From Marinobacterium sedimentorum (lineage in GTDB: Bacteria > Pseudomonadota > Gammaproteobacteria > Pseudomonadales > Balneatricaceae), in NCBI RefSeq assembly GCF_024267675.1, contig NZ_JALDYX010000019.1, positions 29,790 through 93,789 on the forward strand: a stretch of 64,000 nucleotides of DNA. Reading direction: 5' to 3'. The notes beneath the pieces are model-generated. The model ran no database searches, was not told the DNA's origin, and saw only the letters and a list, made by a program, of their open reading frames with translations. Position numbers and translations under genes: made by a program. Positions 50,710-59,381 of the stretch are shown here, piece by piece (the first letter of the stretch is position 1; the number at the start of each line of letters is the position of its first letter).

Positions 50710-51393
50710 ATGAACAACACCCGCCCGCTGCGGCTTCTGCTGATCAACCCCAATACCAATGCCGCACTGACTCACCAGATGCAGCAACTGGCAGGCACCG
50801 CCATATCGGCCCAAACCCAATTGCACTGCATCAACCCGCAGGCTGGCCCCCACGCCATCGAGGGCAAGGCGGATCGCGATGCCGCCGCCGCCCAGTTGCT
50901 GGCCCTGGTGAACAGCGACGCCTGTCAGGGTTACGATGCCCTGGTACTGGCCTGTTTCGATGATATAGAGTTGCCGGCGCTGCGCGCATCGGTGCGGGTG
51001 CCCGTCATTGGTCTGTGCGAGGCGGCCATAGTCGCCGCACGTACGCTCCCCGGGCGCTTTGCCATAGTCACGACTGTTCATGCTGCCGTTCCCGGGATTA
51101 AAGACATGCTGACGCGCTACGGCGCTGCGGATCAGGCCTGCGTGCATGCCGCCGGCATTGGCGTGGCTGAGGCAGCGGGCGATGGCACTCAGGCCGCTGA
51201 GAAAATAGCCGCCTGTATCCGCACTGCGATTGAACAGGATGGCGCCAACACCATAGTGCTGGGCTCCGGCGGTCTGATCGGCCGGGCCGAGGATCTGCAG
51301 CGCAGCTTCGGCCTGCCGGTAATAGACCCGGTACTCTGCGCCCTGGCGCTTGCCGAGAGCCTGGCCAGATTGCAACTGCGCAGCGCCAGCTGA
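50710..51393 (+). CDS. Asp/Glu/hydantoin racemase family protein
   Basis: A 227-residue protein of the hydantoin racemase branch. Both catalytic cysteine regions are visible: VLACFDD (about residue 80) and VLGSGG in place of the usual C-terminal G-C-[AT]-G-x, where the second Cys is replaced by Ser. NPNTNAALTHQM at the N-terminus is typical. GGAG stands six bases before the ATG at 50710. The Ser at the second site suggests a one-base or non-racemase chemistry, for example a decarboxylase or maleate isomerase relative. No hydantoinase gene is near. Confidence 0.78.
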   Translation: MNNTRPLRLLLINPNTNAALTHQMQQLAGTAISAQTQLHCINPQAGPHAIEGKADRDAAAAQLLALVNSDACQGYDALVLACFDDIELPALRASVRVPVIGLCEAAIVAARTLPGRFAIVTTVHAAVPGIKDMLTRYGAADQACVHAAGIGVAEAAGDGTQAAEKIAACIRTAIEQDGANTIVLGSGGLIGRAEDLQRSFGLPVIDPVLCALALAESLARLQLRSAS

Positions 51394-51430
51394 GGCCTTA
51401 ACGGCAGCTACCCGACGCAGTCCCATACAC

Positions 51431-51465
51431 AAAAAATCCGCAGTACCCTGAGTGCACTGCGGATT
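51431..51465 (-). terminator. Intrinsic terminator of the phytase-like gene
   Basis: AATCCGCAGT, 11-base loop, ACTGCGGATT; on the minus strand followed by TTTT. It sits 27 bases past the stop of the leftward esterase-like gene and also faces the racemase gene. Confidence 0.8.
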
Positions 51466-51491
51466 CTGTTCTGACAACGGGGCGCTCGGGG

Positions 51492-53666
51492 TTACAGTTT
51501 TCCGGTGCGAATGAAGTAGGTCTCGCCGGAGCTGTCGTCCACGCCGTCATTATCGGTTACCGCAAAGCCGTTGCCGGCGGCATCCAGTGTGAAGCCCTCG
51601 ATCTTGTCGACGATAAAGCCATTCAGCGCCTTGAGGTCAGGGATAAAGTCACGCACCAGCTGCTTGCTGACCAGCGGCAGTTCGGTGCCCAGCGGCGCCG
51701 GCTTGAGCTCATCCAGTGCCACCCGGTACAGGCGCTTGATCACCGCCTGCTCTCCGATCTGGTTATCCCGCTCGATGATGTAGACGCCATCGGCCCCCAG
51801 GCTGATTTCAGACAGCCCGACCCAGCCGCGCGTGGCCGCTTCGATCGGGTAACGCACCGCGCCCCACTGACCGGTTGTCAGATCATGGGACACCAGCTTG
51901 ACGGTGTTTTTCGGATCATCCTTCCAGGAGCGCTGCAGGGCGATCCAGAGGGTATCTCCAATCAGGGTGATGCCTTCAGCCCCAAAGCGCGTTTCATGCT
52001 GCAGCAGTTCGGGCGGGAAGCTCAGGGTGCGATCGATCTCGCCCTGCGCATCGGTGTGGTAGACCGCGTGGGGGATATTTTTGTCGGCGCGCCCTTCCGA
52101 TGCAAGCCAGAAGCCACCCCGGCCATCGGCCACTATACCTTCCAGATCCAGCTTCTGCGCCGCCTTCCCATCACGGGTCACCAGGGTCGACGCTGTGATA
52201 CGGGCCGGCGTGCTGTTGGCATCAATGCTGAAGATCGTCGGCTGCTGGCTGTAAAAGCTGTCATTAACCGCATAGAGCTGACCGGGTTTCCCGGGGGCCG
52301 CCGCAAGGCCGGACAAGGCGCCCCAGCCCACCGGCATGCCCTTGGTATCAGGCTCGGCCAGTAGCTGCGGATAGGCGGGAGCCGCCTCTTGCAGGCGATA
52401 GAGCATGACATGGGCGCGGGCACCGCCATCCTCGATCAGATCCTTTTCGTTGGCGCTGGCCAGCAGGCCACGGGACGCAATGGCCACCGCAGATTCAGGC
52501 GCGATGCCGGAGGGCAGCAGCTGCACAAATTCGGGCGCAGCACCGGTATCGCGGTAAACGCCAATAACAGAGGCCCGCTCGGACAGCACGAAGATATAAC
52601 GCTGCTCGCCGAACACACCCACGGCCACACCTTCAGGCTCGGCGCCCTTTTTGCCGGAGCGTTTTTCCGGGTAATGACCGGCCGCCACTATGCGCTGCTC
52701 AAGGTCGGCACCGGATTCGAACAGCATCCGACCGTCCTTGTGGAAGATGGTGAAGCCGCGGGAACCGCCCTGGTAATCGCCTTCGTTGGCGATAACGAAG
52801 CGTTCGTCGTCAAGCCACTTCACGGCATCCGGCTCACGCGCTACACCACTCAGGCTGCCACTGAAATCCAGCCGGCCATCTTTCTCGATATCAATGCCCG
52901 CAAGGTCCACGCGCCCGGCACTGAAGTGGTGCAGAATCTTGCCGCTTTCGGCGGCCACCACCACCAGGTGGTTATTCTCCTGCAGCGTGACCACGATTTC
53001 GTTGCGCTCGTTGAAATCCACAAATTCGGGTTCGGGGTCCTCGCCGGCAACCTCCGCCAGACCGGTCAGCTCGACCCGGCGCAGCCCGTCGCACTGGGGG
53101 ATGCCGCCCTGCAGCGGCAGTATGACCAGAAAGCCCGCTGGCAGCTGGCCGGGGGCGCCGTCACCCAGCTCTTCGTCACGTTCGTTTTCAATCGCCACGG
53201 CGGCAAAGCGGCCATCCCTGGACACAGCAACCGAGTCCGGCTGTCCGCCCAGATCACAGCGTGCCTTTTCGGTCTGATCCTGCAGCGACACCGCCGCCAG
53301 GAAACCCGAGGGCGCTGTATAGCTCGAAGAGGTATTGACGCCCGCCAGAACCATGCCGGCGGCGGTGGCCACCGAGGTCGGCTCGCCGCCCATATCCACG
53401 AAGCCTGCCGCCTGGGGCTGGGCCGCATCACGGATATCAACAAAGCCCAGACCGCCACGCGGGCTGTCCGAGTAAATCAGCATCTGGCCATCCGCCGAGG
53501 CGGCAATGATTTCGGCCGAGGTTTCCTGTGCAGCATCCTGATCGGCAGAAAAATTATGCGCCGTCGGGAAACTGGCTATGCGATTGAAAGACTGCGCCTG
53601 CGCCGTGCTGGCAGCCGCCGCCAGCAGCAGGGCCAGTGCTGCCCGCCTGAAAGGTCGCTCGGACAT
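51492..53666 (-). CDS. Secreted esterase-like/phytase-family protein
   Basis: A 724-residue secreted protein. Signal peptide ends near residue 25 (LLLAAAASTAQAQ). The N-terminal half is a beta-propeller-like repeat region (SGFLAAVSLQDQTEKARC, PDSVAVSRDGRFAAVAIENE, EPDAVKWLDDERFVIANEGDY); the C-terminal half matches the esterase-like-activity-of-phytase domain (GLAAAPGKPGQLYAVNDSF, LEGIVADGRGGFWLASEG, GFAVTDNDGVDD). The start at 53666 has GCGGAG upstream and yields the signal peptide; the long frame upstream is not protein-like. A Pho box precedes it, supporting a role in phosphate scavenging, by inference. Confidence 0.85.
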   Translation of the reverse strand: MSERPFRRAALALLLAAAASTAQAQSFNRIASFPTAHNFSADQDAAQETSAEIIAASADGQMLIYSDSPRGGLGFVDIRDAAQPQAAGFVDMGGEPTSVATAAGMVLAGVNTSSSYTAPSGFLAAVSLQDQTEKARCDLGGQPDSVAVSRDGRFAAVAIENERDEELGDGAPGQLPAGFLVILPLQGGIPQCDGLRRVELTGLAEVAGEDPEPEFVDFNERNEIVVTLQENNHLVVVAAESGKILHHFSAGRVDLAGIDIEKDGRLDFSGSLSGVAREPDAVKWLDDERFVIANEGDYQGGSRGFTIFHKDGRMLFESGADLEQRIVAAGHYPEKRSGKKGAEPEGVAVGVFGEQRYIFVLSERASVIGVYRDTGAAPEFVQLLPSGIAPESAVAIASRGLLASANEKDLIEDGGARAHVMLYRLQEAAPAYPQLLAEPDTKGMPVGWGALSGLAAAPGKPGQLYAVNDSFYSQQPTIFSIDANSTPARITASTLVTRDGKAAQKLDLEGIVADGRGGFWLASEGRADKNIPHAVYHTDAQGEIDRTLSFPPELLQHETRFGAEGITLIGDTLWIALQRSWKDDPKNTVKLVSHDLTTGQWGAVRYPIEAATRGWVGLSEISLGADGVYIIERDNQIGEQAVIKRLYRVALDELKPAPLGTELPLVSKQLVRDFIPDLKALNGFIVDKIEGFTLDAAGNGFAVTDNDGVDDSSGETYFIRTGKL

Positions 53667-53716
53667 CGAAATCACTCCGCTAAAGATGACAGAGGTCAAC
53701 AAGCTAGAGTGATTCC

Positions 53717-53734
53717 ATGACAACGGCATGACAA
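53717..53734 (-). promoter_or_regulatory. Pho box (PhoB site)
   Basis: On the minus strand TTGTCAT, four bases GCCG, TTGTCAT: two direct 7-bp half-sites with the 11-bp period of the E. coli Pho box (CTGTCAT N4 CTGTCAT). It lies 51 bases upstream of the phytase-like ATG. A further CTGTCAT half-site lies closer to the gene (about 53686-53692). Confidence 0.75.
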
Positions 53735-53851
53735 CGGGTGATTTGTGGCGCCGGACGAGGGGCCCAGCTGCACACAGGTACCGGTCTGGCAACCAAAGGA
53801 TCATCTTCCAGCAGGAGCCTGCACACGGTGCAAAGGGGCCTGGGCTGTTCT

Positions 53852-54334
53852 TCAGCTGCGCGGGCGTGTCAGGGCAATGCTGCGCCCGGCAAGCGCAGGC
53901 CAAGGGCCGTCGCTGTGGCGCTGCTGCAGGGCGTCGACCCGCGCCGCGGTCGCGGGCAGCATAGGTGCGGCGCGGTGCACCGACATGTCCATGTGCAGCA
54001 ACAGGGTTTCCATCGCTGCCAGCTCCACGCCGGTTTCGCCATGGCACATGGTAAAAAACACCCGCAGCTTTTTGGCGTCACTTTCAAGCAAGCGCGCCTC
54101 TACCCGCAGCGGCTCACCGAGGCTCACCTCCTGCAGGTAGTGCACCATGCTCTGCAGCGTATAAATAGAGACCTGATGCGCCTCGCGAAAGACTGCATCA
54201 AGACCGATCTGCAGCATGAATTCGTCGATCGACTGGCTGAAGACCAGCACATAGCAGGCATCATTCATATGGCCGTTGTAATCGATCCACTCGGGCTGAA
54301 CGGGTCCCTCGAATACCTTGAGCTCAGTTGTCAT
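53852..54334 (-). CDS. Hot-dog thioesterase family protein
   Basis: A 160-residue 4HBT/hot-dog protein (VQPEWIDYNGHMNDACYVLVFSQ, with the catalytic-region Asp and His in DYNGHMND). It resembles the carnitine-operon and betainyl-CoA thioesterases. AGAGGTG lies six bases before the ATG at 54334; the longer frame upstream is not conserved in appearance. The substrate is probably an acyl-CoA; no carnitine genes are nearby. It is divergent from the small gene at 54425. Confidence 0.82.
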   Translation of the reverse strand: MTTELKVFEGPVQPEWIDYNGHMNDACYVLVFSQSIDEFMLQIGLDAVFREAHQVSIYTLQSMVHYLQEVSLGEPLRVEARLLESDAKKLRVFFTMCHGETGVELAAMETLLLHMDMSVHRAAPMLPATAARVDALQQRHSDGPWPALAGRSIALTRPRS

Positions 54335-54424
54335 CTTGCACCTCTGATTGGGATTGCGCAGACGCGCCTTTTGGGCAATGCTAACCCGCCTGCCCCACAA
54401 AACTTGCCTGAATCCGCTTATTAA

Positions 54425-54700
54425 ATGCGCTTTTTTCGCCAGAATGACCAAGGACCCAGTGCACCGATGTTTGGAGACCGCCCCCGCACCTATCCACAAA
54501 CCATCAGCTTTCTGCTGGAATACACACTCGACAGCGGCCGCAGCAAGGCCTATGTCCACGCGGCGCGGTACTACAAAAACCTCGCCCAGCTTGATGCCGG
54601 CATTTCGGACTACGCGTTTTTACCCGATCAGGCGAGTTTCGAGGCGGCGCTGCGCGAAAGACACGGCCGCAAGTCGTCGTTCTGGCGTCAGGCCGAATAG
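54425..54700 (+). CDS. Small hypothetical protein
   Basis: A 91-residue basic, soluble protein; central part LLEYTLDSGRSKAYVHAARYYKNLAQLD resembles the C-terminal region of larger DUF6880-type proteins (GRSKAYxHAARYL). A second start at 54467 (MFGDRPRTYPQ) is possible; neither has a strong ribosome-binding site (AAGGA lies 12 bases from the second). It could be a stand-alone domain or the remnant of a longer gene. Divergent from the thioesterase gene. Confidence 0.55.
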   Translation: MRFFRQNDQGPSAPMFGDRPRTYPQTISFLLEYTLDSGRSKAYVHAARYYKNLAQLDAGISDYAFLPDQASFEAALRERHGRKSSFWRQAE

Positions 54701-54871
54701 ACGCTTAGCATGACCGCTTTCAGCCTCGTTGATCGTGCCTTCAGAAACGGTTCTGTATCTGTGCCATGACAGCGAGGCACCCTGACTGGAACTCTTCCGG
54801 TATCAGGCGCGTTAAAATAGGCCTGATCTCAGCCTCTATACTGTGAGCCAAATCCGGACAATAGAGCACTT

Positions 54872-55738
54872 ATGCCCATGAGATCCCTTTGCTCGATGCT
54901 AGTCGGCGGCGCACTGATGTTCAGCAACGCTGCGGCCGGCGCCGCCAATCCCTGGGAGGACATCAAACGCCCCTCCCAGCAGACCTCAGCGAGCATTGGC
55001 CAGTACACCAATGGCTGCCTCAGTGGCGCGGAGAAAATGCCGCTACGCGGCGAGGGTTTCCAGCTTATGCGCACCGGACGTGACCGCCATTACGGCAATC
55101 CGGCTTTGATCGGTTTCCTGAAGGATTTTTCCACCCGGGTGGCGGAGCAGGGTCTTGGCCAGCTGCAGATAGGTGATATGTCCATGGCCCGCGGCGGCCC
55201 TTTCAGCTACGGCCACCGCAGCCATCAGGTGGGACTGGATGCGGATATCTGGTACTCGCAGGACCCACGCGCGCTCACGCGCCCCCTGACCGCGTGGGAG
55301 CGCAACAATATCTCCGCAGTCCCCCTCGCCGATGCAAAGGAGCACCAGCTGATTAAGGCGAATTGGGATCAGAGGGCCCCGCGCATATTGCGCCTGGCCT
55401 CGGAAGACCCGAGGGTCGAGCGAATTTTTGTTCACCCCACCATCAAGCGCGAGCTGTGCACTAGCGCCAGCAGCGACAACGAGTGGCTGCGCAAGATACG
55501 CCCATGGTGGGGACACAACTATCATTTCCACGTGCGACTGGCCTGCCCCGCCGGCGACAAAAACTGTGTACCCCAGCAGCCAGTGCTCAACGCGGCCTGT
55601 GGCGAAGATCTGGACTGGTGGTTCAGCGACGAGTTCTACGCCCAACTGCGCGGCACGGCACCACCGCAGAAAAAACCAGAGCCCAAACCGAAACCGCCGA
55701 TGCCGCAGCAGTGCGCTCAGGTCTTGCACGCTCCCTGA
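54872..55738 (+). CDS. mepA: Penicillin-insensitive murein endopeptidase
   Basis: A 288-residue periplasmic zinc peptidase of the M74 family that cuts D-Ala-meso-DAP cross-links in peptidoglycan. Signal peptide to about residue 25; metal and active-site motifs GHRSHQVGLDAD (about 112-123) and WWGHNYHFHVRL (about 205-216) are intact. The tail is Pro/Lys-rich (PPQKKPEPKPKPP). A second ATG two codons later is possible. Convergent with yicC. Confidence 0.93.
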   Translation: MPMRSLCSMLVGGALMFSNAAAGAANPWEDIKRPSQQTSASIGQYTNGCLSGAEKMPLRGEGFQLMRTGRDRHYGNPALIGFLKDFSTRVAEQGLGQLQIGDMSMARGGPFSYGHRSHQVGLDADIWYSQDPRALTRPLTAWERNNISAVPLADAKEHQLIKANWDQRAPRILRLASEDPRVERIFVHPTIKRELCTSASSDNEWLRKIRPWWGHNYHFHVRLACPAGDKNCVPQQPVLNAACGEDLDWWFSDEFYAQLRGTAPPQKKPEPKPKPPMPQQCAQVLHAP

Positions 55739-55793
55739 ACGCACAGCAAGGGCTTAGGAGGGATGATCGACTACCTCGAAACACCGGGAAACA

Positions 55794-56657
55794 TCACTCG
55801 ATATTCTGGATCTGCTCGCGCATCTGCTCGATCAGCACCTTGAGTTCGACGGCGCACTGGGTGGTATCGGCAACGATGGACTTCGACGACAGGGTGTTGG
55901 CTTCACGGTTGAGTTCCTGCATCAGGAAGTCCAGCCGCCGGCCGATGGGGTCCTTCTGCTTCAGCACCCGGCGTACTTCCTGCACGTGAGTACTGAGGCG
56001 ATCGAGCTCTTCATCGACATCCGCCTTTTGCGCCAGCAGGGCGATTTCCTGCTCGATGCGCGTTTCGTCCAGCTCCGCCCGCAATTCGGTAAGACGGTTG
56101 CGCAGATTGTTGCGCTGCGCCTGGAGTATCTCGGGCAGACGCCCCCGCACCTGGGCCACCACCTGTTCGATACTGTCCAGACGCTGTGCAATCAGCAGCG
56201 CCAGTTCCGCGCCCTCGCGACCGCGGCCCTGGGCAAGATCATCCAGTGCGGTATTGAACAGTTTCATTGCCGACTTTTTAACGGCATCCATATCCAGCTC
56301 ACTTTCCAGCAGAACGCCGGGCCAGCGCAGCACTTCCAGCGGATTGATCGGCTGGCGATCGCTGATCATCTGGCCCAACTCTTGGGCCGCCGCCACCAGT
56401 TGAGCGGCATACTGACGATCAACACTCAGCGTTTGCTGCTGGGTTTCCGGCACAAAACGCAGCGTACACTCGACCTTGCCGCGGCTCAGTGACTGGCGCA
56501 GTTTTTCGCGCAGGCTGCCTTCAAGCTCGCGCAGGCTGTCCGGCAGGCGCAGGTGCGGTTCGAGGTAGCGGTGATTTACCGAACGAATTTCCCATACCAG
56601 GCTGCCCCATTCGCCCTGGGTCTCCTGGCGGGTGAAGGCCGTCATACTGCGTGTCAT
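55794..56657 (-). CDS. yicC: YicC family endoribonuclease
   Basis: A 287-residue YicC protein, a family recently shown to have endoribonuclease activity. N-terminal MTRSMTAFTRQETQGEWGSLVWEIRSVNHRYLE-type start (seen as MTRSMTAFTRQE, VNHRYLEPHLRLP) and the C-terminal ELNREANTLSSKS segment are family hallmarks. Divergent from rph, as in E. coli. Confidence 0.93.
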   Translation of the reverse strand: MTRSMTAFTRQETQGEWGSLVWEIRSVNHRYLEPHLRLPDSLRELEGSLREKLRQSLSRGKVECTLRFVPETQQQTLSVDRQYAAQLVAAAQELGQMISDRQPINPLEVLRWPGVLLESELDMDAVKKSAMKLFNTALDDLAQGRGREGAELALLIAQRLDSIEQVVAQVRGRLPEILQAQRNNLRNRLTELRAELDETRIEQEIALLAQKADVDEELDRLSTHVQEVRRVLKQKDPIGRRLDFLMQELNREANTLSSKSIVADTTQCAVELKVLIEQMREQIQNIE

Positions 56658-56764
56658 GTTGTCCGATCTCGATTAGAATTGGCTGTTCGGATAATCATTC
56701 TAACAGCCTGGCCTGCGTCACTACACCGCCTGGCTCTCTCCAAAGATGAAGGTAACAGATCACA

Positions 56765-57535
56765 ATGAGTTCGAGCATCTCCGACCAGCTGCAGGACCTG
56801 GGACTTAAAAAACTTCGCCCGAGCGGACGCCAGCCGGATCAGATGCGTGATATCAAAATTACGCGCAATTTCACCAAGCATGCCGAAGGTTCTGTGCTGG
56901 TTGAATTCGGTGATACCAAGGTACTGTGCACCGCCAGCGTTGATCGTGGCGTGCCGCGCTTTCTGCGCGGCAGCGGCCAGGGCTGGGTAACAGCGGAATA
57001 TGGCATGCTCCCCCGCTCTACTAATACCCGTACCGACCGTGAAGCCGCCCGCGGCAAGCAGGGCGGACGCACCGTAGAGATCCAGCGCCTTATCGGCCGT
57101 TCACTGCGCGCGGCACTGAACCTGAAGAAGCTCGGTGAGAACACCATCACCATCGACTGCGACGTACTCCAAGCCGACGGCGGCACCCGCACGGCATCCA
57201 TCACCGGTGCTTTTGTTGCGCTGCAGGATGCCATCAATGTGCTGAAGAAAGACAAGAATGGCGCCATGAAAGGCGACCCTATCGTGCATATGCTGGCGGC
57301 GGTATCCGTTGGCATTTACGAAGGCGTACCGGTACTAGATCTGGATTACGCCGAAGACTCCAAGGCCCACACCGACATGAACGTGATCATGACCGGCAGC
57401 GGCGGCTTTGTTGAAGTTCAGGGTACCGCAGAAGGTGCGACCTACTCCCAGGACGAACTGAACGCCATGCTGAATCTGGCGCGCAAGGGTATCGGTGAGC
57501 TGGTCGTGGCGCAAAAGGCGGCACTGGCAGGCTAA
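56765..57535 (+). CDS. rph: Ribonuclease PH
   Basis: A 256-residue phosphorolytic 3'-5' exonuclease that trims tRNA 3' ends. Core motifs RPSGRQPDQMRDIKITRNF and TKHAEGSVLVEFGDTKVLCTASV, RTDREAARGKQGGRT and GTRTASITGA-like GGTRTASITGAFV are typical. RNase PH normally begins at M-x-RPSGR; here an extra 17 residues (MSSSISDQLQDLGLKKL) precede it and there is no in-frame start codon at the normal position, so the extension seems real. AAGG lies about 12 bases upstream of the ATG. Confidence 0.94.
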   Translation: MSSSISDQLQDLGLKKLRPSGRQPDQMRDIKITRNFTKHAEGSVLVEFGDTKVLCTASVDRGVPRFLRGSGQGWVTAEYGMLPRSTNTRTDREAARGKQGGRTVEIQRLIGRSLRAALNLKKLGENTITIDCDVLQADGGTRTASITGAFVALQDAINVLKKDKNGAMKGDPIVHMLAAVSVGIYEGVPVLDLDYAEDSKAHTDMNVIMTGSGGFVEVQGTAEGATYSQDELNAMLNLARKGIGELVVAQKAALAG

Positions 57536-57564
57536 ACTTTGCGGCGGCCATTACGAGCTGCGAC

Positions 57565-57596
57565 AAAAAAGGGAGCCTGTCCAGGCTCCCTTTTTT
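57565..57596. terminator. Bidirectional terminator between rph and crc
   Basis: AAAAAAGGGAGCCTG, 3-base loop TCC, AGGCTCCCTTTTTT. A perfect symmetrical stem with A and T tracts, serving both convergent genes. Confidence 0.92.
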
Positions 57597-57645
57597 ATGT
57601 CGCAAACCTTCTTAGGCTCGCGAGCGGCATAACAGCCTCAGACTG

Positions 57646-58416
57646 CTAGCCGATGTTGTAATCAACGATGACAGGCGCATGCTGCGAGAACTGCTCGTCG
57701 CGGTAAATACGTGCCGCCTTGACGTTGTTGCGCAGGTTCGCGGTAGTTATCTGGTAGTCCAGTCGCGCACCTTCGTTCAGGTTCCAGGCGCGGTTGTAGT
57801 CAGGCCACCAGCTGTACTGGCGTTCCGCCTTGTTGGCGCGACGGAAAGCATCGACAAAGCCCATTTCGTCCAGCACTTCTTCCATCCACTCACGTTCCTG
57901 CGGCAGGAAGCCGGAAACGCTCTGGTTGGCGTACCAGTTGCTCAGATCAACGGCCTTGTGGGCTATATGGAAGGTGCCGGCGAAAATGAAGTCACGGCGC
58001 TTGCGCAATGTCTTCTTCAGATGCCCCATGAAGAGTTCCATGTACTCTTCCTTGCGGATCTGATCTTCCGGGCTTTTCAGGCCGGGGGGAATGGACATGG
58101 ACGCCACGCTGACCTTGTCGAAATCCGCCTGAATAAAGCGGCCGTGGGAATCACACAGCTCAAACCCCAAGCCTGTCATGATCGCCTTGGGCAGCTCGCG
58201 GGTATAGATAGCCACACCGCTGTAGCCGTCTTCGAACGCATCGAAGAAGAACGCATGGTAGCCCTTGGGATGGTAACGATCGGCATCGAGCTGGTATTCT
58301 TTCGCGCGCAGATTTTGCAGACACACCACATCGGCGTCCTGGCGAACCATCCAATCGAAAAAACCTCTATCAGTAGCCTGTTCAATACCTTGGGTATTGA
58401 AGGTGATGACACGCAT
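57646..58416 (-). CDS. crc: Catabolite repression control protein Crc
   Basis: A 256-residue member of the exonuclease III/EEP fold that matches Pseudomonas Crc (FDKVSVASM, SWWPDYNRAW, FSQHAPVIVDY). The nuclease residues are gone: LQN replaces LQE, GTFH replaces G-D-x-N, and SQH replaces SDH. Crc acts with Hfq to hold A-rich mRNA targets and block translation of secondary carbon-source genes. It is divergent from pyrE, as in Pseudomonas. The ATG at 58416 gives the family start (MRVITFNTQGI); an upstream extension of 16 codons is not favoured. Confidence 0.9.
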   Translation of the reverse strand: MRVITFNTQGIEQATDRGFFDWMVRQDADVVCLQNLRAKEYQLDADRYHPKGYHAFFFDAFEDGYSGVAIYTRELPKAIMTGLGFELCDSHGRFIQADFDKVSVASMSIPPGLKSPEDQIRKEEYMELFMGHLKKTLRKRRDFIFAGTFHIAHKAVDLSNWYANQSVSGFLPQEREWMEEVLDEMGFVDAFRRANKAERQYSWWPDYNRAWNLNEGARLDYQITTANLRNNVKAARIYRDEQFSQHAPVIVDYNIG

Positions 58417-58584
58417 GTCTGTTGATCCTGTAAAGCGCGCGAAATAGCGAATGTCTTGAAACAAAGTACGAATTGTATAGCTTAGCGACCGAAATTGAAA
58501 TTTCTGCAGGTCTTAATCGCCATAGAGCACAGACAAAGGCGCTGATATCATAGGCGCCGACCAGTTTTTAGTGCGGAGAGCCCA

Positions 58585-59232
58585 ATGCAGGACTACCAGA
58601 GAGCCTTTATCGAGTTTGCCATCGAGCGCGGCGTGTTGCGTTTTGGCGAGTTTACACTCAAATCCGGCCGAACCAGCCCCTACTTTTTCAATGCCGGTCT
58701 GTTTAACAGTGGTGAAGCTCTGGCTCGGCTGGGCAAATATTATGCCGCGGCGATTGAGAACGCCGACATCCCCTTCGATGTTCTGTTTGGGCCGGCCTAC
58801 AAGGGCATCCCGCTTGCCACCACCGCAGCGGTGTCCCTGGCCACTGATTTCCAGCGCGATGTGCCCTATGTCTTCAACCGCAAGGAAGCCAAGGCGCACG
58901 GTGAAGGCGGCAATCTTGTCGGCGCCGAACTCAAGGGCCGGATCCTCATCATTGATGACGTCATCACCGCCGGCACGGCCATCCGTGAAGTCATGCAGAT
59001 TATCAGCAAGGCCGGTGCCACCCCTGCCGGTGTCGTGATTGCGCTGAACCGCATGGAACGCGGCCAGGGCGAACTGTCGGCCATTCAGGAAGTGGAACGC
59101 GATTACGGCATGCCGGTGGCCAGCATCGTCACCCTGAACGATGTGATCGCCTACCTGCAGGAAAAAGGCGGTATGGCGCCACAGATCGACGCCATTCTGA
59201 ACTACCGCAAAGAGTACGGCATTGAGGGTTAA
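58585..59232 (+). CDS. pyrE: Orotate phosphoribosyltransferase
   Basis: A 215-residue enzyme making orotidine monophosphate from orotate and PRPP. The PRPP loop RILIIDDVITAGTA (about residues 117-130) and FTLKSGRTSPYFFNAG (about 22-37) are intact. Divergent from crc. tRNA-Phe follows 73 bases after its stop and has its own promoter. Confidence 0.96.
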   Translation: MQDYQRAFIEFAIERGVLRFGEFTLKSGRTSPYFFNAGLFNSGEALARLGKYYAAAIENADIPFDVLFGPAYKGIPLATTAAVSLATDFQRDVPYVFNRKEAKAHGEGGNLVGAELKGRILIIDDVITAGTAIREVMQIISKAGATPAGVVIALNRMERGQGELSAIQEVERDYGMPVASIVTLNDVIAYLQEKGGMAPQIDAILNYRKEYGIEG

Positions 59233-59263
59233 GCCCCTGATTTAACAATTAATCACTTATGGA

Positions 59264-59292
59264 TTGACAGTCTTCGAACATGCGTGTTTAAT
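59264..59292 (+). promoter_or_regulatory. Promoter of tRNA-Phe
   Basis: TTGACA (59264-59269), a 17-base spacer and TTTAAT (59287-59292), 13 bases before the tRNA. Consensus-like -35 and ideal spacing. Confidence 0.8.
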
Positions 59293-59305
59293 TGTCCGCC
59301 GTTGT

Positions 59306-59381
59306 GCCCGGATAGCTCAGTCGGTAGAGCAGAGGATTGAAAATCCTCGTGTCGGTGGTTCGATTCCGCCTCCGGGCACCA
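59306..59381 (+). tRNA. tRNA-Phe (GAA)
   Basis: 76 bases folding as a normal cloverleaf: acceptor GCCCGGA / TCCGGGC, D-arm GCTC...GAGC, anticodon arm GAGGA-TTGAAAA-TCCTC with anticodon GAA, variable loop GTGTC, T-arm GGTGG-TTCGATT-CCGCC, discriminator A and encoded CCA. Its 3' end is copied twice downstream. Confidence 0.97.
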
